Counted from the stretch's first letter, positions 15,701 through 24,087 are shown. The stretch: DNA of 64,000 bases from CAYQJL01 sp964612295 (GCA_964612295.1 CAZTDY010000002.1:1-64000); one strand, 5' to 3'. Translations and numbers: made by a program. The notes: generated by a model from the sequence alone, not told the origin.

Positions 15701-17553
15701 GGTTGCGGGTGGTGGGCAAACTGCACATCTGTTGTCCCGAGATTCCGGCTCTCGAAGGCACCCACGATGAGTTCCAGGTGGGGCGTGCCGTTGGTGACGT
15801 CGCCGTCGTCATCGTCGAGCAGGAGGAGCTGAACGACGCAATCCTGGTAGTCATGAGGCCGGCTCGCCCTCATGAAATGATACAGCCGGTCGGCCTCATC
15901 CACCCCCGCGTCGTGATCTCCTAGGTCGGCAATGAGTCCTTCCCGAATCTCCCACAGCGTGCCCGCAATCAGCAGGCCGAGGCAGTGGTCATCCTGGGCG
16001 CAGTAGGGATCGATCACCGGCCAGGTCAGGTCGTTGACCAGGTTTCGCAGGTAGGTGCCCTCGCCGCGAAAGCCCTGACCGATTAGACTTGTGTCCATGA
16101 TGGAGGCAGCGAAGTAGTCGGAAAACCCCTCATGGTAGATGTAGTTGGCCTCCTCAGGCAGGTACGCATACATGGTGGCGAGGTGGGCGTACTCGTGATA
16201 GACGACGTCCGCGATCTCACCGGTATTGCTGCAGGCCTCGCTCTCGACCAGAAATCGCATGAGCGGCTCGGCGGGATTCAGGTAGGCGTAAGCATTGCAG
16301 GTCGCGCTCGAGTCGTTGACGACCGCGGTGACCGGCTGATCGAGGAACATGAAGCCGGGATCGATCGCCTTCAGGCGATCATGGGCCGTATTGATGTGGT
16401 AGAAGGTGCCCCGGGCGGCCTCGGTCGACACGCTCTCGTCCCAGGTCATGACGGCGGGGCTCATCGGGTTGACCAGAACCTCCGATGGAGGCGGGTAGGC
16501 GACATTGCCATCATGAATGCTCGCATAGAGGCCCCAGAGCGAGAAGCCGATCTCGAGGTCGGTCACCTCGACATCCCCCAGGTCAAAGGAGCCGTCACTG
16601 CCCGTGAACCCTTCTGCGACGGGCACGGTGCCGTCGAACGCGACCACCCCGAGGTTCGCCATCGGCACCGTCACGTTGGAGCCGTAGGGGCTGGGGAAGG
16701 TGATGTCGGCGTCGACCGAGCCGAGGACCGGAGTCAATTCGCTCGCCATGACCATCAGGCGGCGTTCGAGGAGTTCACCGGTCCGGGCATCGACCAACGC
16801 CTTCCAGGCCGCATCGGGTCCGAACGTGCTGAAGCGCAGCTCCCAGACGAGCCGGTCTTCGGGCAGCCCCGAGTGGCCGTGGGGCAGGATCAGCAGCTCT
16901 CCCGCGCTCCAGCGTGTGTCACGGGCAATCGGCAGGTCCGCGATCGATTCTGTGCGGGCGGCCTGCTCGGAAACACTCTGAGTCGTCGACGCGAGGTCGA
17001 GCCCGGCCTCGGTCCGGACATCCACGTGCAGCAGAGCGCTCTCATCAAAGGTGAACTGCACGCGCGTTCCGAGCACCGGATAGCCCGCGTGGGTCTGACG
17101 GTAAAGCAGGTGGCGCATCTCGCCTGCGGTGCGGTCGTCCCAGGCGTCAAAGCCTCCGCCGGGTCCCGCCCAGGACTCGCCGGCCTCCGCCAGGAAATCC
17201 GCGGCGAAGGCGCCCGGCGCACTCGTCAGGGCCATGCGGCCCGTCGCGCGCAAGTGATCGGGTGATGGGGCCGACAGCCCCAGGCCGGGCAACAACGCCA
17301 GCGGGCGCGCGCTTGTAGGCAACGGCGCGGCTTGAGACGCGCTCATCTTGGCCAGGCGCGCGTTTTCCGCGGGCAACTCGATCTCATGAGGCGCCAGCTC
17401 CGACGGAGTCCCGGTGAATGCCGATGCGGGGAGCGATGCTGCCAGGAGCATCGCGGTCAGCAATACGACTGCTCCTCCGCCCTGGGTGAAGTGTCTTTGG
17501 GTTCCACGGGCCATCTCGCGGAAGTGTCCAAACAGATCAGGCTTGCGCTCCAT
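12742..17553 (-). CDS. Giant secreted metalloprotease, HExxH gluzincin type, with Ig/FnIII repeats and FlgD-like tail
   Basis: 1603 aa with a signal peptide ending ASLPASA near residue 45. Residues about 90-270 resemble the FTP-type propeptide of M4/M36 peptidases. The catalytic motif HEYAH (453-457) is followed 18 residues later by EGFSDYF with Glu475 as third zinc ligand, a gluzincin arrangement. After about 600 come beta-sandwich domains: repeated Ig-like units, a jelly-roll/MAM-like domain (about 840-1010), a fibronectin type III unit (about 1030-1110) and a further C-terminal sandwich. The protein ends in a FlgD-like Ig domain (PWPNPF start, DVTGRLIR, MGVYYA), shared with the papain-like protease at 2269. 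Probably surface-attached or released. GGGGAGG precedes the ATG. Confidence 0.88.
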   Translation of the reverse strand: MERKPDLFGHFREMARGTQRHFTQGGGAVVLLTAMLLAASLPASAFTGTPSELAPHEIELPAENARLAKMSASQAAPLPTSARPLALLPGLGLSAPSPDHLRATGRMALTSAPGAFAADFLAEAGESWAGPGGGFDAWDDRTAGEMRHLLYRQTHAGYPVLGTRVQFTFDESALLHVDVRTEAGLDLASTTQSVSEQAARTESIADLPIARDTRWSAGELLILPHGHSGLPEDRLVWELRFSTFGPDAAWKALVDARTGELLERRLMVMASELTPVLGSVDADITFPSPYGSNVTVPMANLGVVAFDGTVPVAEGFTGSDGSFDLGDVEVTDLEIGFSLWGLYASIHDGNVAYPPPSEVLVNPMSPAVMTWDESVSTEAARGTFYHINTAHDRLKAIDPGFMFLDQPVTAVVNDSSATCNAYAYLNPAEPLMRFLVESEACSNTGEIADVVYHEYAHLATMYAYLPEEANYIYHEGFSDYFAASIMDTSLIGQGFRGEGTYLRNLVNDLTWPVIDPYCAQDDHCLGLLIAGTLWEIREGLIADLGDHDAGVDEADRLYHFMRASRPHDYQDCVVQLLLLDDDDGDVTNGTPHLELIVGAFESRNLGTTDVQFAHHPQPDTEAADEPILIEVDLSSVWPVVDGSVQIAYRTSPDGRYVIDPMEEVGTLQYRYEIPGQPVGTQVDYYLLASDEGGHDNTYPGGAPEEDLTFFVGVDEVPPIIVHDDVQAVTEDVTHLWLSAKVTDNTEQVGTVHATVTLVTAEDPHTVERALTPKHAQFAPDVYEMAVPFEGVTEVTEVRYELSATDASARLNEASYPSSGVVSVEVLKGRTWDFDIQTDEITMDGDWAVGPPDLYTGAPLPVSGGELVATNLHGHHGDELTSYLTLPPFDLSGWDEAVLRFDSWYEIELDWDGAWIEVSTNGGVEWLHLTPPGGYPGQIYAGDEHGFRYCFTGLGRGWESIEIPLDHYVGLSDVRFRLLHFSDEYVNELGWYVDNISVQETQLLVSPSILNASQGDDEEVFLSWGPPDGIDTERPTFSGYNVYRDPSSDFANAEKLNDTVRSMRYWIDANVENGQRYYYAVTAVYTYGEGPYSPIVEGYPYVPELDVTSTLEVTIEGEPETEELIPIENTGTGYLNMSFYPADVEDTLDDVLPRHSFDGANDAEWSLLTEDGVDGIAPDFASVWAREYNELVQFRVALHDTLPDPYEDVAMVLFLDTDLDRSTGIPAYSVGADYILAMGANVFAQTQGQAIAVLIDATYRIVGGPAHLIFQEGLDSLEVAVQLQQIGSPSTVGINLAVSTLQEVEEALRRSAHGTPESGKYAPRDFLAFLEEEWVTSDLVPDPPDADWLTLESTFGVAEPGTPFDLPVSIDMTGLIEDEYEAQILLLTNDPQNPTSSVQIQVDLAETPRTELSYWHSLSQNDGLLLEWAPEEPLAYDGFYLDRWSGDLDDETGSIQLGGGLLTADDDSTYTYLDRTAGSGERFYYRLTAVTPGGEQVMIDPPAHRLYAPAAPARIGLNAPWPNPFRSETLLRVNAPDTNWDLVIVDVTGRLIRHLVKRGEGDAGVQIYPWDGRAEEGSPAPMGVYYAVARDGNRHTSRPIVLVR

Positions 17554-17825
17554 GCCAACCTCCCCTGGGATTGTCCTGCCATACCCGTTAGCCCGGACAA
17601 CTCGGGACTCGTCCGGCCTAAGGAGCCATACAGTGTAGCGGGCTCAAGGGTTGCGCGTCTCGGTGTGCCCTTCCCTCAGCTGTTAAGACGGAGGGTCGGG
17701 CCATCCCACCACCTCTCGCGTGTCCTCTCTCCATCGCCCCGCGAGTCTACGACCCGGCCAGGGGCGGGGGCAAGGCGACATCTGAACTTCGCCCAATCGC
17801 ATGAACTAGATAAGATCGCCTGGGG

Positions 17826-17855
17826 TTTACTTTTGCGTCATCTGAGCGATATGAT
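17826..17855 (+). promoter_or_regulatory. Promoter for proline dehydrogenase
   Basis: TTTACT (17826-17831), an 18-base spacer and TATGAT (17850-17855, 5 of 6) place the start of transcription about 50 nt before the ATG at 17911. The 357-bp divergent gap 17554-17910 holds no other signal I can defend, including none for the metalloprotease. Confidence 0.5.
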
Positions 17856-17910
17856 GCCTGGTCGCTTGGAAGTCGCCGTCGCGGTCACAAACTGGAGCTG
17901 GAGCAGGGTC

Positions 17911-18828
17911 ATGAGCATATTCGACAAGCTCGTTGTTGGGTTGATGCCCATCGTTCCCAAGCCCATCGTGGGATACTTCTCCCGGCGCTACATCGCCGGC
18001 GAGTCCATCGAAGAGGCGCTCTCGGCCTCACGCGAGCTGAACCGGCTCGGCTGTATGGTCACCATGGATGTCCTGGGGGAGGCGATCAAACGTCGCGAGG
18101 AAGCGCTCGAGGCTCGCGACGCCTACCTACGATTGCTGGAAGCGATCCACGCCTCCGGAATCGATGGCAATGTCTCGCTCAAGCCGACCGCGATGGGCCT
18201 GACCTTCGATCAGGACTTTGCCTACGACAACATCCGGGCCATCGTGGCCCTCGCGAAGGAGCAGGGCAACTTCGTGCGGATCGACATGGAGGATGCCCCC
18301 ACCACCGACGACACCCTCGAGGTGTACGGGCGGTTGCGGGAGGAGTTCGACAATGTCGGCGTCGTGCTTCAATCCTGCCTGCGCCGCACGCTGGCCGATC
18401 TCCCCAAACTGATCGAGCTGAAAGCCAACATCAGGCTGTGCAAGGGGATCTACATCGAGCCCTACCGAATCTCCTGGCGCGATCGCGAGATCATCAGCCG
18501 CAACTTCGTTTTGATTCTGGAAGAGCTGCTCAAGGGTGGCTGCTATGTCGGGATCGCCACCCACGACGAGATGCTCATCTGGGAGAGTATGCGCATTATC
18601 CACGAACTCGGGCTCAGGCCCGAGGCGTACGAGTTCCAGATGCTCTACGGCGTGACGGAGAATCTGCGCCAGGTGGTCCTGGATCAGGGCCACCGCATGC
18701 GCATCTACGTCCCCTTCGGCCGGGATTGGTATCCCTACTCGACCCGCCGCCTGAAAGAGAATCCCAGCATGGCCAGCACGATCGCTCTCGATGTACTGGG
18801 CCTTTCCGCCGATCGCAAAAGGCGCTAG
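17911..18828 (+). CDS. Proline dehydrogenase (monofunctional)
   Basis: FAD-linked oxidation of L-proline to pyrroline-5-carboxylate. The 305-aa product has the PRODH barrel hallmarks: SLKPTAMG, FVRIDMED, GVVLQSCLRRT, RLCKGIYIEP, IATHDE and the C-terminal PFGRDWYPYSTRRL, which holds the substrate-binding arginines of the YxxRR type. Length matches monofunctional bacterial PRODH rather than PutA. I start at ATG 17911, after a GGAGCAGGG stretch; upstream in-frame codons fall in the promoter. No P5C dehydrogenase is adjacent, so the second step must be encoded elsewhere. Confidence 0.92.
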   Translation: MSIFDKLVVGLMPIVPKPIVGYFSRRYIAGESIEEALSASRELNRLGCMVTMDVLGEAIKRREEALEARDAYLRLLEAIHASGIDGNVSLKPTAMGLTFDQDFAYDNIRAIVALAKEQGNFVRIDMEDAPTTDDTLEVYGRLREEFDNVGVVLQSCLRRTLADLPKLIELKANIRLCKGIYIEPYRISWRDREIISRNFVLILEELLKGGCYVGIATHDEMLIWESMRIIHELGLRPEAYEFQMLYGVTENLRQVVLDQGHRMRIYVPFGRDWYPYSTRRLKENPSMASTIALDVLGLSADRKRR

Positions 18829-18945
18829 GATCTAAGTGCAATGCGCGCCGTTGCCGGCTCACCCCGCCCGCGGCCGAACACCTGTGCGACAAGAGCGCGC
18901 GCGAGTTATGGGTCGGTTTCTCGTCCCCTCACCTTGGAGGGTGAT

Positions 18946-20301
18946 ATGCGCAGTGGATCCCAGCCGGCACGAAGTAAGAACCTCGAAGCCCCAGGGCGGC
19001 GCTTCGCCCTCGCGGGTCTTCTTTCCCTTCTCCTTCTGACCGCCCTTCTGCCGCTTGCGGCCCACCCGTCCGTGGACGAAGTGGGCTGGGTGCGGATCGA
19101 TGACGCGATCCACCCGGCAACCGCGTCGTTTCTCGAGCGGTCGATTCGGTGGGCCGACGACGAGAGGCTGGGCTGCCTCGTGATCGAACTGGATACGCCC
19201 GGCGGCCTCGACACGTCGATGCGGAGCATCATCAAGGCCATCTTAGCCTCCCGGGTACCGGTCGTGGTGTACGTCTCACCGTCGGGAGCGCGGGCGGCCT
19301 CGGCCGGGGTCTTCATCATGATGGCGGCCCACGTGGCGGCCATGGCCCCCGGCACCAACATGGGGGCCGCTCACCCGGTTTCGATCGGGGGGGGATTGAT
19401 GGGGGGAAGCGAGCAACCGGACACCACCATGATCACCAAGGTCACCAACGATGCGGTGGCCTACGGGCGTTCACTGGCAGAGAATCGCGGCCGCGACCCG
19501 GACTGGGTCGAGGATGCCGTGCGGGAGAGCGCGTCGATCCCGGCGGGGGAGGCGCTGGAACGCGGTATCATCGATCTGATCGCCACCACGCCGGAGGCCC
19601 TGTTCGAAGCGCTCGACGGGCGCATTGTCGAGGTCGATGGGATCGAGCGGCAGCTGTCGACCGCGAATGCCGAGCGGATCGATCGGGAGATGAACCTGCG
19701 CGATCAGATCCTGGGGGCGATCGCCAACCCGAACATCGCCTACATTCTGCTGCTGCTCGGAGGCTTGGGGCTCTTCTTCGAGCTCTCTCACCCGGGATCG
19801 CTCTTCCCGGGCATCGTGGGGGCGGTGTGTCTATTCCTGGCGTTTTTCGCATTGCAGATGTTGCCCGTGCGAGCCGCCGGCGTTGCGCTGATCGGACTTT
19901 CCATTGTGCTTTTTGTGCTGGAAATCAAGGTTACGAGTTATGGAGCACTGTCGATCGGTGGGGTTGCATCTCTGCTCTTCGGCTCCCTGATGCTCTATGA
20001 CACGAACGGAACGGGGGTGCGCTTGGCCTGGGACGTTCTCATTCCGACGGTGGTGATCGTAGCCGGCCTCTTCCTCGTCGGCGTCGTGCTGGCCGTCCGG
20101 GCTCAGCGGTGCCGCACGGTGACGGGCCGGGAGGGGTTGGTTGGTGAGGAGGCCGAGGTGCGCGAACGACTCGCGCCCCGGGGAAAGGTGTTCCTCCACG
20201 GCGAGCTGTGGACGGCACAAGCGGACCAGCCCATCGAGGTTGGGGCCCGCGTGCGGGTCGTGTGCGTACAAGGCATGGTATTGGACGTCGAACCGATCTG
20301 A
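18946..20301 (+). CDS. NfeD-family membrane serine protease
   Basis: 451 aa. After a signal/membrane segment (about 20-40) comes a ClpP/crotonase-fold protease domain with SGARAASAG (Ser119 the likely nucleophile) and MITKVT (Lys165 the likely general base). A catalytic Ser-Lys dyad is known for the archaeal homologue PH1510. Several TM helices follow (about 265-385). A C-terminal OB-fold NfeDC domain (GREGLVGEEAEV to the end) completes the long NfeD1b form. The stomatin-like gene is 56 bp downstream, the classic NfeD-stomatin pair in which the protease is thought to cleave its partner's hydrophobic tail. The ATG at 18946 has TTGGAGG five bases away. Confidence 0.92.
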   Translation: MRSGSQPARSKNLEAPGRRFALAGLLSLLLLTALLPLAAHPSVDEVGWVRIDDAIHPATASFLERSIRWADDERLGCLVIELDTPGGLDTSMRSIIKAILASRVPVVVYVSPSGARAASAGVFIMMAAHVAAMAPGTNMGAAHPVSIGGGLMGGSEQPDTTMITKVTNDAVAYGRSLAENRGRDPDWVEDAVRESASIPAGEALERGIIDLIATTPEALFEALDGRIVEVDGIERQLSTANAERIDREMNLRDQILGAIANPNIAYILLLLGGLGLFFELSHPGSLFPGIVGAVCLFLAFFALQMLPVRAAGVALIGLSIVLFVLEIKVTSYGALSIGGVASLLFGSLMLYDTNGTGVRLAWDVLIPTVVIVAGLFLVGVVLAVRAQRCRTVTGREGLVGEEAEVRERLAPRGKVFLHGELWTAQADQPIEVGARVRVVCVQGMVLDVEPI

Positions 20302-20357
20302 TCCGGCTCATCTAGCGGCCGGACGGATGGCGATTCCTCAATAAGGAGGTAGGGCAG

Positions 20358-21128
20358 ATGTACGGATTCCTCTTCCTGTTGGTCATCATCCTGATGCTCC
20401 TGTTCAACGCGATTCGGATCCTGCGTGAGTACGAGCGCGCGGTCGTCTTCCGTCTGGGCCGAATGATCGGGGTCAAAGGGCCGGGGCTGATCATTCTGAT
20501 TCCCGTGCTCGATCGGATGGTCAAGGTCAGCCTGCGGACAGTGGTGATGGATGTGCCCCCACAGGATGTGATCACGCGCGACAACGTTTCGGTGAAGGTC
20601 AACGCGGTGATCTATTTCCGCGTCATGGAGCCGGACAAATCGGTGATTGAGGTGGAGAACTTCCTTTTCGCCACCTCGCAGCTGGCCCAGACCACTCTCC
20701 GGAGCGTCGTCGGCCAGGTTGAATTGGACGACCTGCTGAGTGAGCGGGACAAGATCAACAACGAGCTGCAGTCGATCATCGACCTACAGACCGATGCCTG
20801 GGGCATCAAGGTTGCTTCGGTGGAGGTCAAGGACGTCGACTTGCCGATGGAGATGAAACGCGCGATGGCCCGCCAGGCCGAGGCCGAGCGTGAGCGCCGG
20901 GCAAAGGTCATTGCCGCCGAGGGTGAGTTCCAGGCGTCGACGCGCCTGTCGGAGGCCGCGGAAATCATCAGCAGGTTCCCCGTGGCCATCCAGCTCCGCT
21001 ATCTGCAGACGCTCGGCGAAATCGCCGCGGAGAACAATTCGACCACGATCTTCCCGGTGCCGATCGATCTCTTCGAGCCATTCCAGCGGTTGGTGGGCGG
21101 CAAGGCTGCTCCTCCGCCGGAGGCCTAG
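20358..21128 (+). CDS. SPFH/stomatin-like (slipin) membrane protein
   Basis: 256 aa. An N-terminal TM segment (1-16) is followed by the SPFH domain: EYERAVVFRLGR, KGPGLIILIPVLDRMVKVSLR, DVPPQDVITRDNVSVKVNAV. A long Ala/Glu/Arg helix (about 165-205, MARQAEAERERRAK) and a short hydrophobic C-terminus complete the slipin layout. Such proteins form large membrane rings and organise microdomains. The gene follows its NfeD protease with a strong AAGGAGG, so they are almost certainly one operon. A 12-bp hairpin ends the transcript. Confidence 0.94.
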   Translation: MYGFLFLLVIILMLLFNAIRILREYERAVVFRLGRMIGVKGPGLIILIPVLDRMVKVSLRTVVMDVPPQDVITRDNVSVKVNAVIYFRVMEPDKSVIEVENFLFATSQLAQTTLRSVVGQVELDDLLSERDKINNELQSIIDLQTDAWGIKVASVEVKDVDLPMEMKRAMARQAEAERERRAKVIAAEGEFQASTRLSEAAEIISRFPVAIQLRYLQTLGEIAAENNSTTIFPVPIDLFEPFQRLVGGKAAPPPEA

Positions 21129-21139
21129 GAGAGGACGAT

Positions 21140-21170
21140 GGCGTGCCGTGCGATCGGGGCACGGCACGCC
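21140..21170. terminator. Bidirectional hairpin terminator
   Basis: A perfect 12-bp stem (21140-21151 with 21159-21170, 7-nt loop) lies between the convergent stomatin gene and the 129-aa gene ending at 21175. Confidence 0.72.
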
Positions 21171-21174
21171 CCCT

Positions 21175-21564
21175 TCAGGCCTGATTGGCGGGCGGGTCCG
21201 GTGGAGCCGGCTCGTCGAGGAATGCGCCGAGGTTGGTGTTTCCAACGCTCGCGCCCGGGCTCAGGGCGATGAAACGTTTCGCGACTTCCACGATCATCTG
21301 TTTGACGCCATCGGTCTTCTGCACCGGCAGAATCGGATGGCAGCGGATGATGAGGCTGCCCTCCTCCTCCCGGATCAACAGGAAGAAGTTCTGCCGCAGG
21401 TGGCCTTCGACGACCACCACCTCGAGCAGTGCCTTGCCGGCGGTCCGGCGGGTGTAGGCGTCGAGTAGTTTGAGGACGGTGGGCGGGCGGGAGACCGTAA
21501 ACTCTTCGATTCTCCCAGCCAGTTCCTTCACCGGTCCGGCGCCGACAACTTGAACGTGGGGCAT
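21175..21564 (-). CDS. Conserved-looking protein of unknown function, 129 aa
   Basis: The product opens with a beta-rich half (MPHVQVVGAGPV; LLEVVVVEGHL; FFLLIREEEGSLIIRCHPI), then a helix (VKQMIVEVAKRFIAL) and a Pro/Ala-rich tail. No signal peptide or TM is seen, so it is probably cytoplasmic. GGAG lies seven bases before the ATG, and hydrophobic periodicity supports coding in this frame over the overlapping 151-aa frame. I do not recognise the family; the size and alternating strands suggest a small alpha/beta-fold protein. It is divergent from the DUF89 gene. Confidence 0.6.
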   Translation of the reverse strand: MPHVQVVGAGPVKELAGRIEEFTVSRPPTVLKLLDAYTRRTAGKALLEVVVVEGHLRQNFFLLIREEEGSLIIRCHPILPVQKTDGVKQMIVEVAKRFIALSPGASVGNTNLGAFLDEPAPPDPPANQA

Positions 21565-21717
21565 GCCAACTCCTGAGCACGTAGGCCTTGGTCGCGGTGG
21601 GCCGCGCCGACTGCGTGGTTTCCTGACCTCTTGAGATCTGTTCTAATCGACCGAGTGTGATGAGTCAACGTGCACCGCGATACCCGCGATGGGCCCAGCA
21701 GGTGAGGGCGAGGCAAC

Positions 21718-22872
21718 ATGGACGTGAGATCAGAATCCCGCACCCTGACACGATCGGACGACTGGCGGGAGTGGCGCCCGGCCCTCGAGGGAGATCCCTT
21801 TCGCCTTTGTGTCTCGCCCCCGGCCCTCCCCGGCCTCTGGGACTTGAGGGAAGATGCCCAGGTGCGCGCCCACTGGGTGGACATCCTCAGGGGAAACGCG
21901 GACTACCTGCTGAAGCTGGTCGAAGCCGAGGGGCTGCCCGGTCAAACGGAGGCCGCGCGCCGCGCGGTGCGCATCTATGGCCAGTTGCTCGATGACGTGT
22001 CTGCGGGAGCCCAGGCGGAGGACTTCCGCTCGGTCCACGACCTGACCCTCTGGAGGGAGTCGATCCTGCGCGGGCTGGGCCTCTACGATCCCTACTTCCT
22101 GACGAAACGGGCCCAAGCCGAGCGCTATCTGGGACTGTCGATCGAGTTCGGCCGGGAAGCGTGGGCCGCGGGCGGGACCGACGGCCATCTCGAAGGACTC
22201 GGCGCGCTTCTGGTGCGGCTTCTGGCGGGCAACCTCTTCGATCTCGGCTCGAAATCCACGCAGGAGGCGTTCCGTCAGGGCCGATTGGATCCCTTCGCGG
22301 CCGGCAAGGAATTCGTTCCCGCGGTGTCCGAGTGGCTGGCCTCTCTGCCCGACACGGCTCGGGAGCTTCTCCTGTCGGCGCCGAGAGGATTGGATCAATC
22401 CGCCGAAGGCGAAGTGCTGCTCTTTGCGGACAACGCGGGCCCCGACTTCCTGCTGGGCATCCTGCCGGCCGCGCTGTACTGGGCGCGTCGGTGGGAGGTG
22501 GTGATCGTGGCGAACACCCATCCGGCCTCGAGTGATATCACCTATCAGGAAGCCCGTGCGCTTCTGGAGCATCTGCTGGCCGTGCCGCAGAGTCCCTTCG
22601 CCCTCGCCTACGATGCGAAGCGTCTGAGCGTGGTCCCCAGCGGCACGGGGAGTCCCGGGATCGACTTTCGATATGTGGGACGAGAGCTCAACGAAGCCAC
22701 CGAAGGGGTCAGCTGGATCCTCCTCGGCGGCCAGGGCCGGGGGGTGGAGACCAATTGGGCCACCCGGTTCCGGGCGCCGACCTTCCGGGTGGCCGTGGTG
22801 AAGGATCCTCTGGTGGCCGCGGCCGTGGATACGCAGGCGGGAACCCCGATGCTGCGATTCGACGCCCACTAG
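21718..22872 (+). CDS. DUF89/ARMT1-like damage-control phosphatase
   Basis: 384 aa. The DUF89 core motifs are present in order: GNLFDLGSKS (near 171), FADNAGPDFLLG (near 239, metal-binding Asp-Asn), VVIVANTHPASSDIT (near 262), SGTGSPGIDFRY (near 309) and WILLGGQGRGVETN (near 332). The family is metal-dependent and hydrolyses unwanted sugar phosphates and similar damaged metabolites; human ARMT1 and the yeast and plant members are the characterised examples. The N-terminal helical part (20-165) matches the long ARMT1-type rather than the short archaeal type. The final strand usually reads EG-GRGIETN; here GGQGRGVETN keeps the core. The substrate is unknown. Cytoplasmic, apparently single gene. 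Confidence 0.85.
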   Translation: MDVRSESRTLTRSDDWREWRPALEGDPFRLCVSPPALPGLWDLREDAQVRAHWVDILRGNADYLLKLVEAEGLPGQTEAARRAVRIYGQLLDDVSAGAQAEDFRSVHDLTLWRESILRGLGLYDPYFLTKRAQAERYLGLSIEFGREAWAAGGTDGHLEGLGALLVRLLAGNLFDLGSKSTQEAFRQGRLDPFAAGKEFVPAVSEWLASLPDTARELLLSAPRGLDQSAEGEVLLFADNAGPDFLLGILPAALYWARRWEVVIVANTHPASSDITYQEARALLEHLLAVPQSPFALAYDAKRLSVVPSGTGSPGIDFRYVGRELNEATEGVSWILLGGQGRGVETNWATRFRAPTFRVAVVKDPLVAAAVDTQAGTPMLRFDAH

Positions 22873-22917
22873 AGAGAGAACACTGCGGGAGATGCCCTGA
22901 CAGCCCCTGACGGACTG

Positions 22918-23181
22918 CTAGCGATCTTCCTCCAGCGTCTCGCGGATCTTGACCTCGAGATCGTCCTTGAGCTCCTCGAGCTCCCGCTTCATGGATTCGA
23001 GTTCCTCGCGCAGGCGCCTCAGCTCGCGGCGAGCGACCTTGGACTCCTCTGGGTGGTCCAACGTCTCCTCTTTGAATCGCCGGAGCGTCTGGGGAAGCCT
23101 CTTCGGGAGTTGAGGTAGACGATTCGTCCAAGGGGCAATGGCTCTGCCTTGCGTAGGCGGGTCGCTCTTTCCGGCGGAGTC
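22918..23181 (-). other. Coiled-coil reading frame without a proper start; probable frameshifted tail of the PDZ protein
   Basis: In the frame one base ahead of the PDZ gene, 87 residues run from just after its TGA to TAG at 22920-22918. They begin Pro-rich (RLPQLPKRLPQTLRRF) and end in a heptad-patterned helix (RRELRRLREELESMKREL, then ELKDDLEVKI). The only canonical start in the frame before the internal Met is a TTG at 23061. Joining the PDZ frame to this one needs a single-base skip at GGG-TGA (GGG to GGT, both Gly), or one indel. It could be a C-terminal domain of the PDZ protein lost to a base error, a programmed +1 shift, or a separate 47-aa peptide. Confidence 0.5.
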
Positions 23182-24007
23182 ACCCGAGCGCGCGCGTTGT
23201 GCGAACGCGACCTTCCCTCAAGTACTCCACGTCGATCTCTCCCGGCCCGATCTTACGAATCGTTCGGCGCAGGGCCTCCGGATTGCGGGTTGGACGGCCG
23301 CCCAATTCCAGAATCACATCTCCGGCCTCCAGGCCGGCGTCCTCCGCCGCGGAATCCGCGAGAACCTCCAGAATGAGAACCCCTTCACCCGGCTGAGCCT
23401 CGAAGTAGTCCGCCAGCCCCTCGGTGAGTTCCGCAATCATCACCCCGAGGGTCGGGCCCGCGTTCTCCTTCGCCTGGCCAAAAAACCGAGCCGTGCGGGG
23501 GGCTTCCTTGGAGTGCCAGGCAAATCCCTCCTGTCCTCCCGGGGGAGCGAACGCCTTGGGGGAGGCCGATTGGCGTCCCAGCGTCACTTGCAGCTGAAGC
23601 GATTCACCGCCTCTCCACACCTCCAGGATGGCCCGATCACCCGGGGCTTTGGCCCGGATTCGGCGCTGCAGTTCGGAGGTGGTGGTGACCGGCTTTCCGT
23701 CCACACTGAGAATGACGTCTTCAGCTTCAACCCCGGCTTCATCGGCCGGGGCGCCCTCTTGAACATCGCTGATCAGGACACCCCTCTTGTCCCCGAGACC
23801 CACACCTTCGGCCAGCGTGGGGCTCAGCTCCTGGATGTAAACCCCCAGCCAGCCGCGGGGGGAGTCCGGGAGATCCACATGTTCGATCGCGATGACCTTC
23901 GGCGGCTCCGGGAGACCCTCGTTCACCCGGGCCGAGGCCCCGAAGAGCAGGCTCCCGGTGATGAACAGCGCGAGCAGCAGGATGAGCGGCCTGGATTGAC
24001 TGAGCAT
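23180..24007 (-). CDS. Exported protein with two PDZ domains
   Basis: 275 aa from ATG 24007 (GGAGGA upstream). A signal peptide or TM (5-27) is followed by PDZ1 (about 47-143; GWLGVYIQEL carboxylate loop, GAPADEAGVEAEDVILSVDG) and PDZ2 (about 180-270; LGVMIAEL, SAAEDAGLEAGDVILELGG). There is no protease domain, so it resembles regulatory or scaffold PDZ proteins of the periplasm, or the PDZ half of a DegP-like protein. Translation stops abruptly after the last PDZ strand, and a coiled-coil frame continues directly beyond. It lies 80 bp downstream of the rRNA methyltransferase on the same strand. Confidence 0.8.
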   Translation of the reverse strand: MLSQSRPLILLLALFITGSLLFGASARVNEGLPEPPKVIAIEHVDLPDSPRGWLGVYIQELSPTLAEGVGLGDKRGVLISDVQEGAPADEAGVEAEDVILSVDGKPVTTTSELQRRIRAKAPGDRAILEVWRGGESLQLQVTLGRQSASPKAFAPPGGQEGFAWHSKEAPRTARFFGQAKENAGPTLGVMIAELTEGLADYFEAQPGEGVLILEVLADSAAEDAGLEAGDVILELGGRPTRNPEALRRTIRKIGPGEIDVEYLREGRVRTTRALG

Positions 24008-24087
24008 GAACGATCCTCCTCCAGAGTCACTTCGCCTTGTGGAATCTCCCCTCGCATCTGGAACACGAGTCCCGGGGGCGGTTCCGG

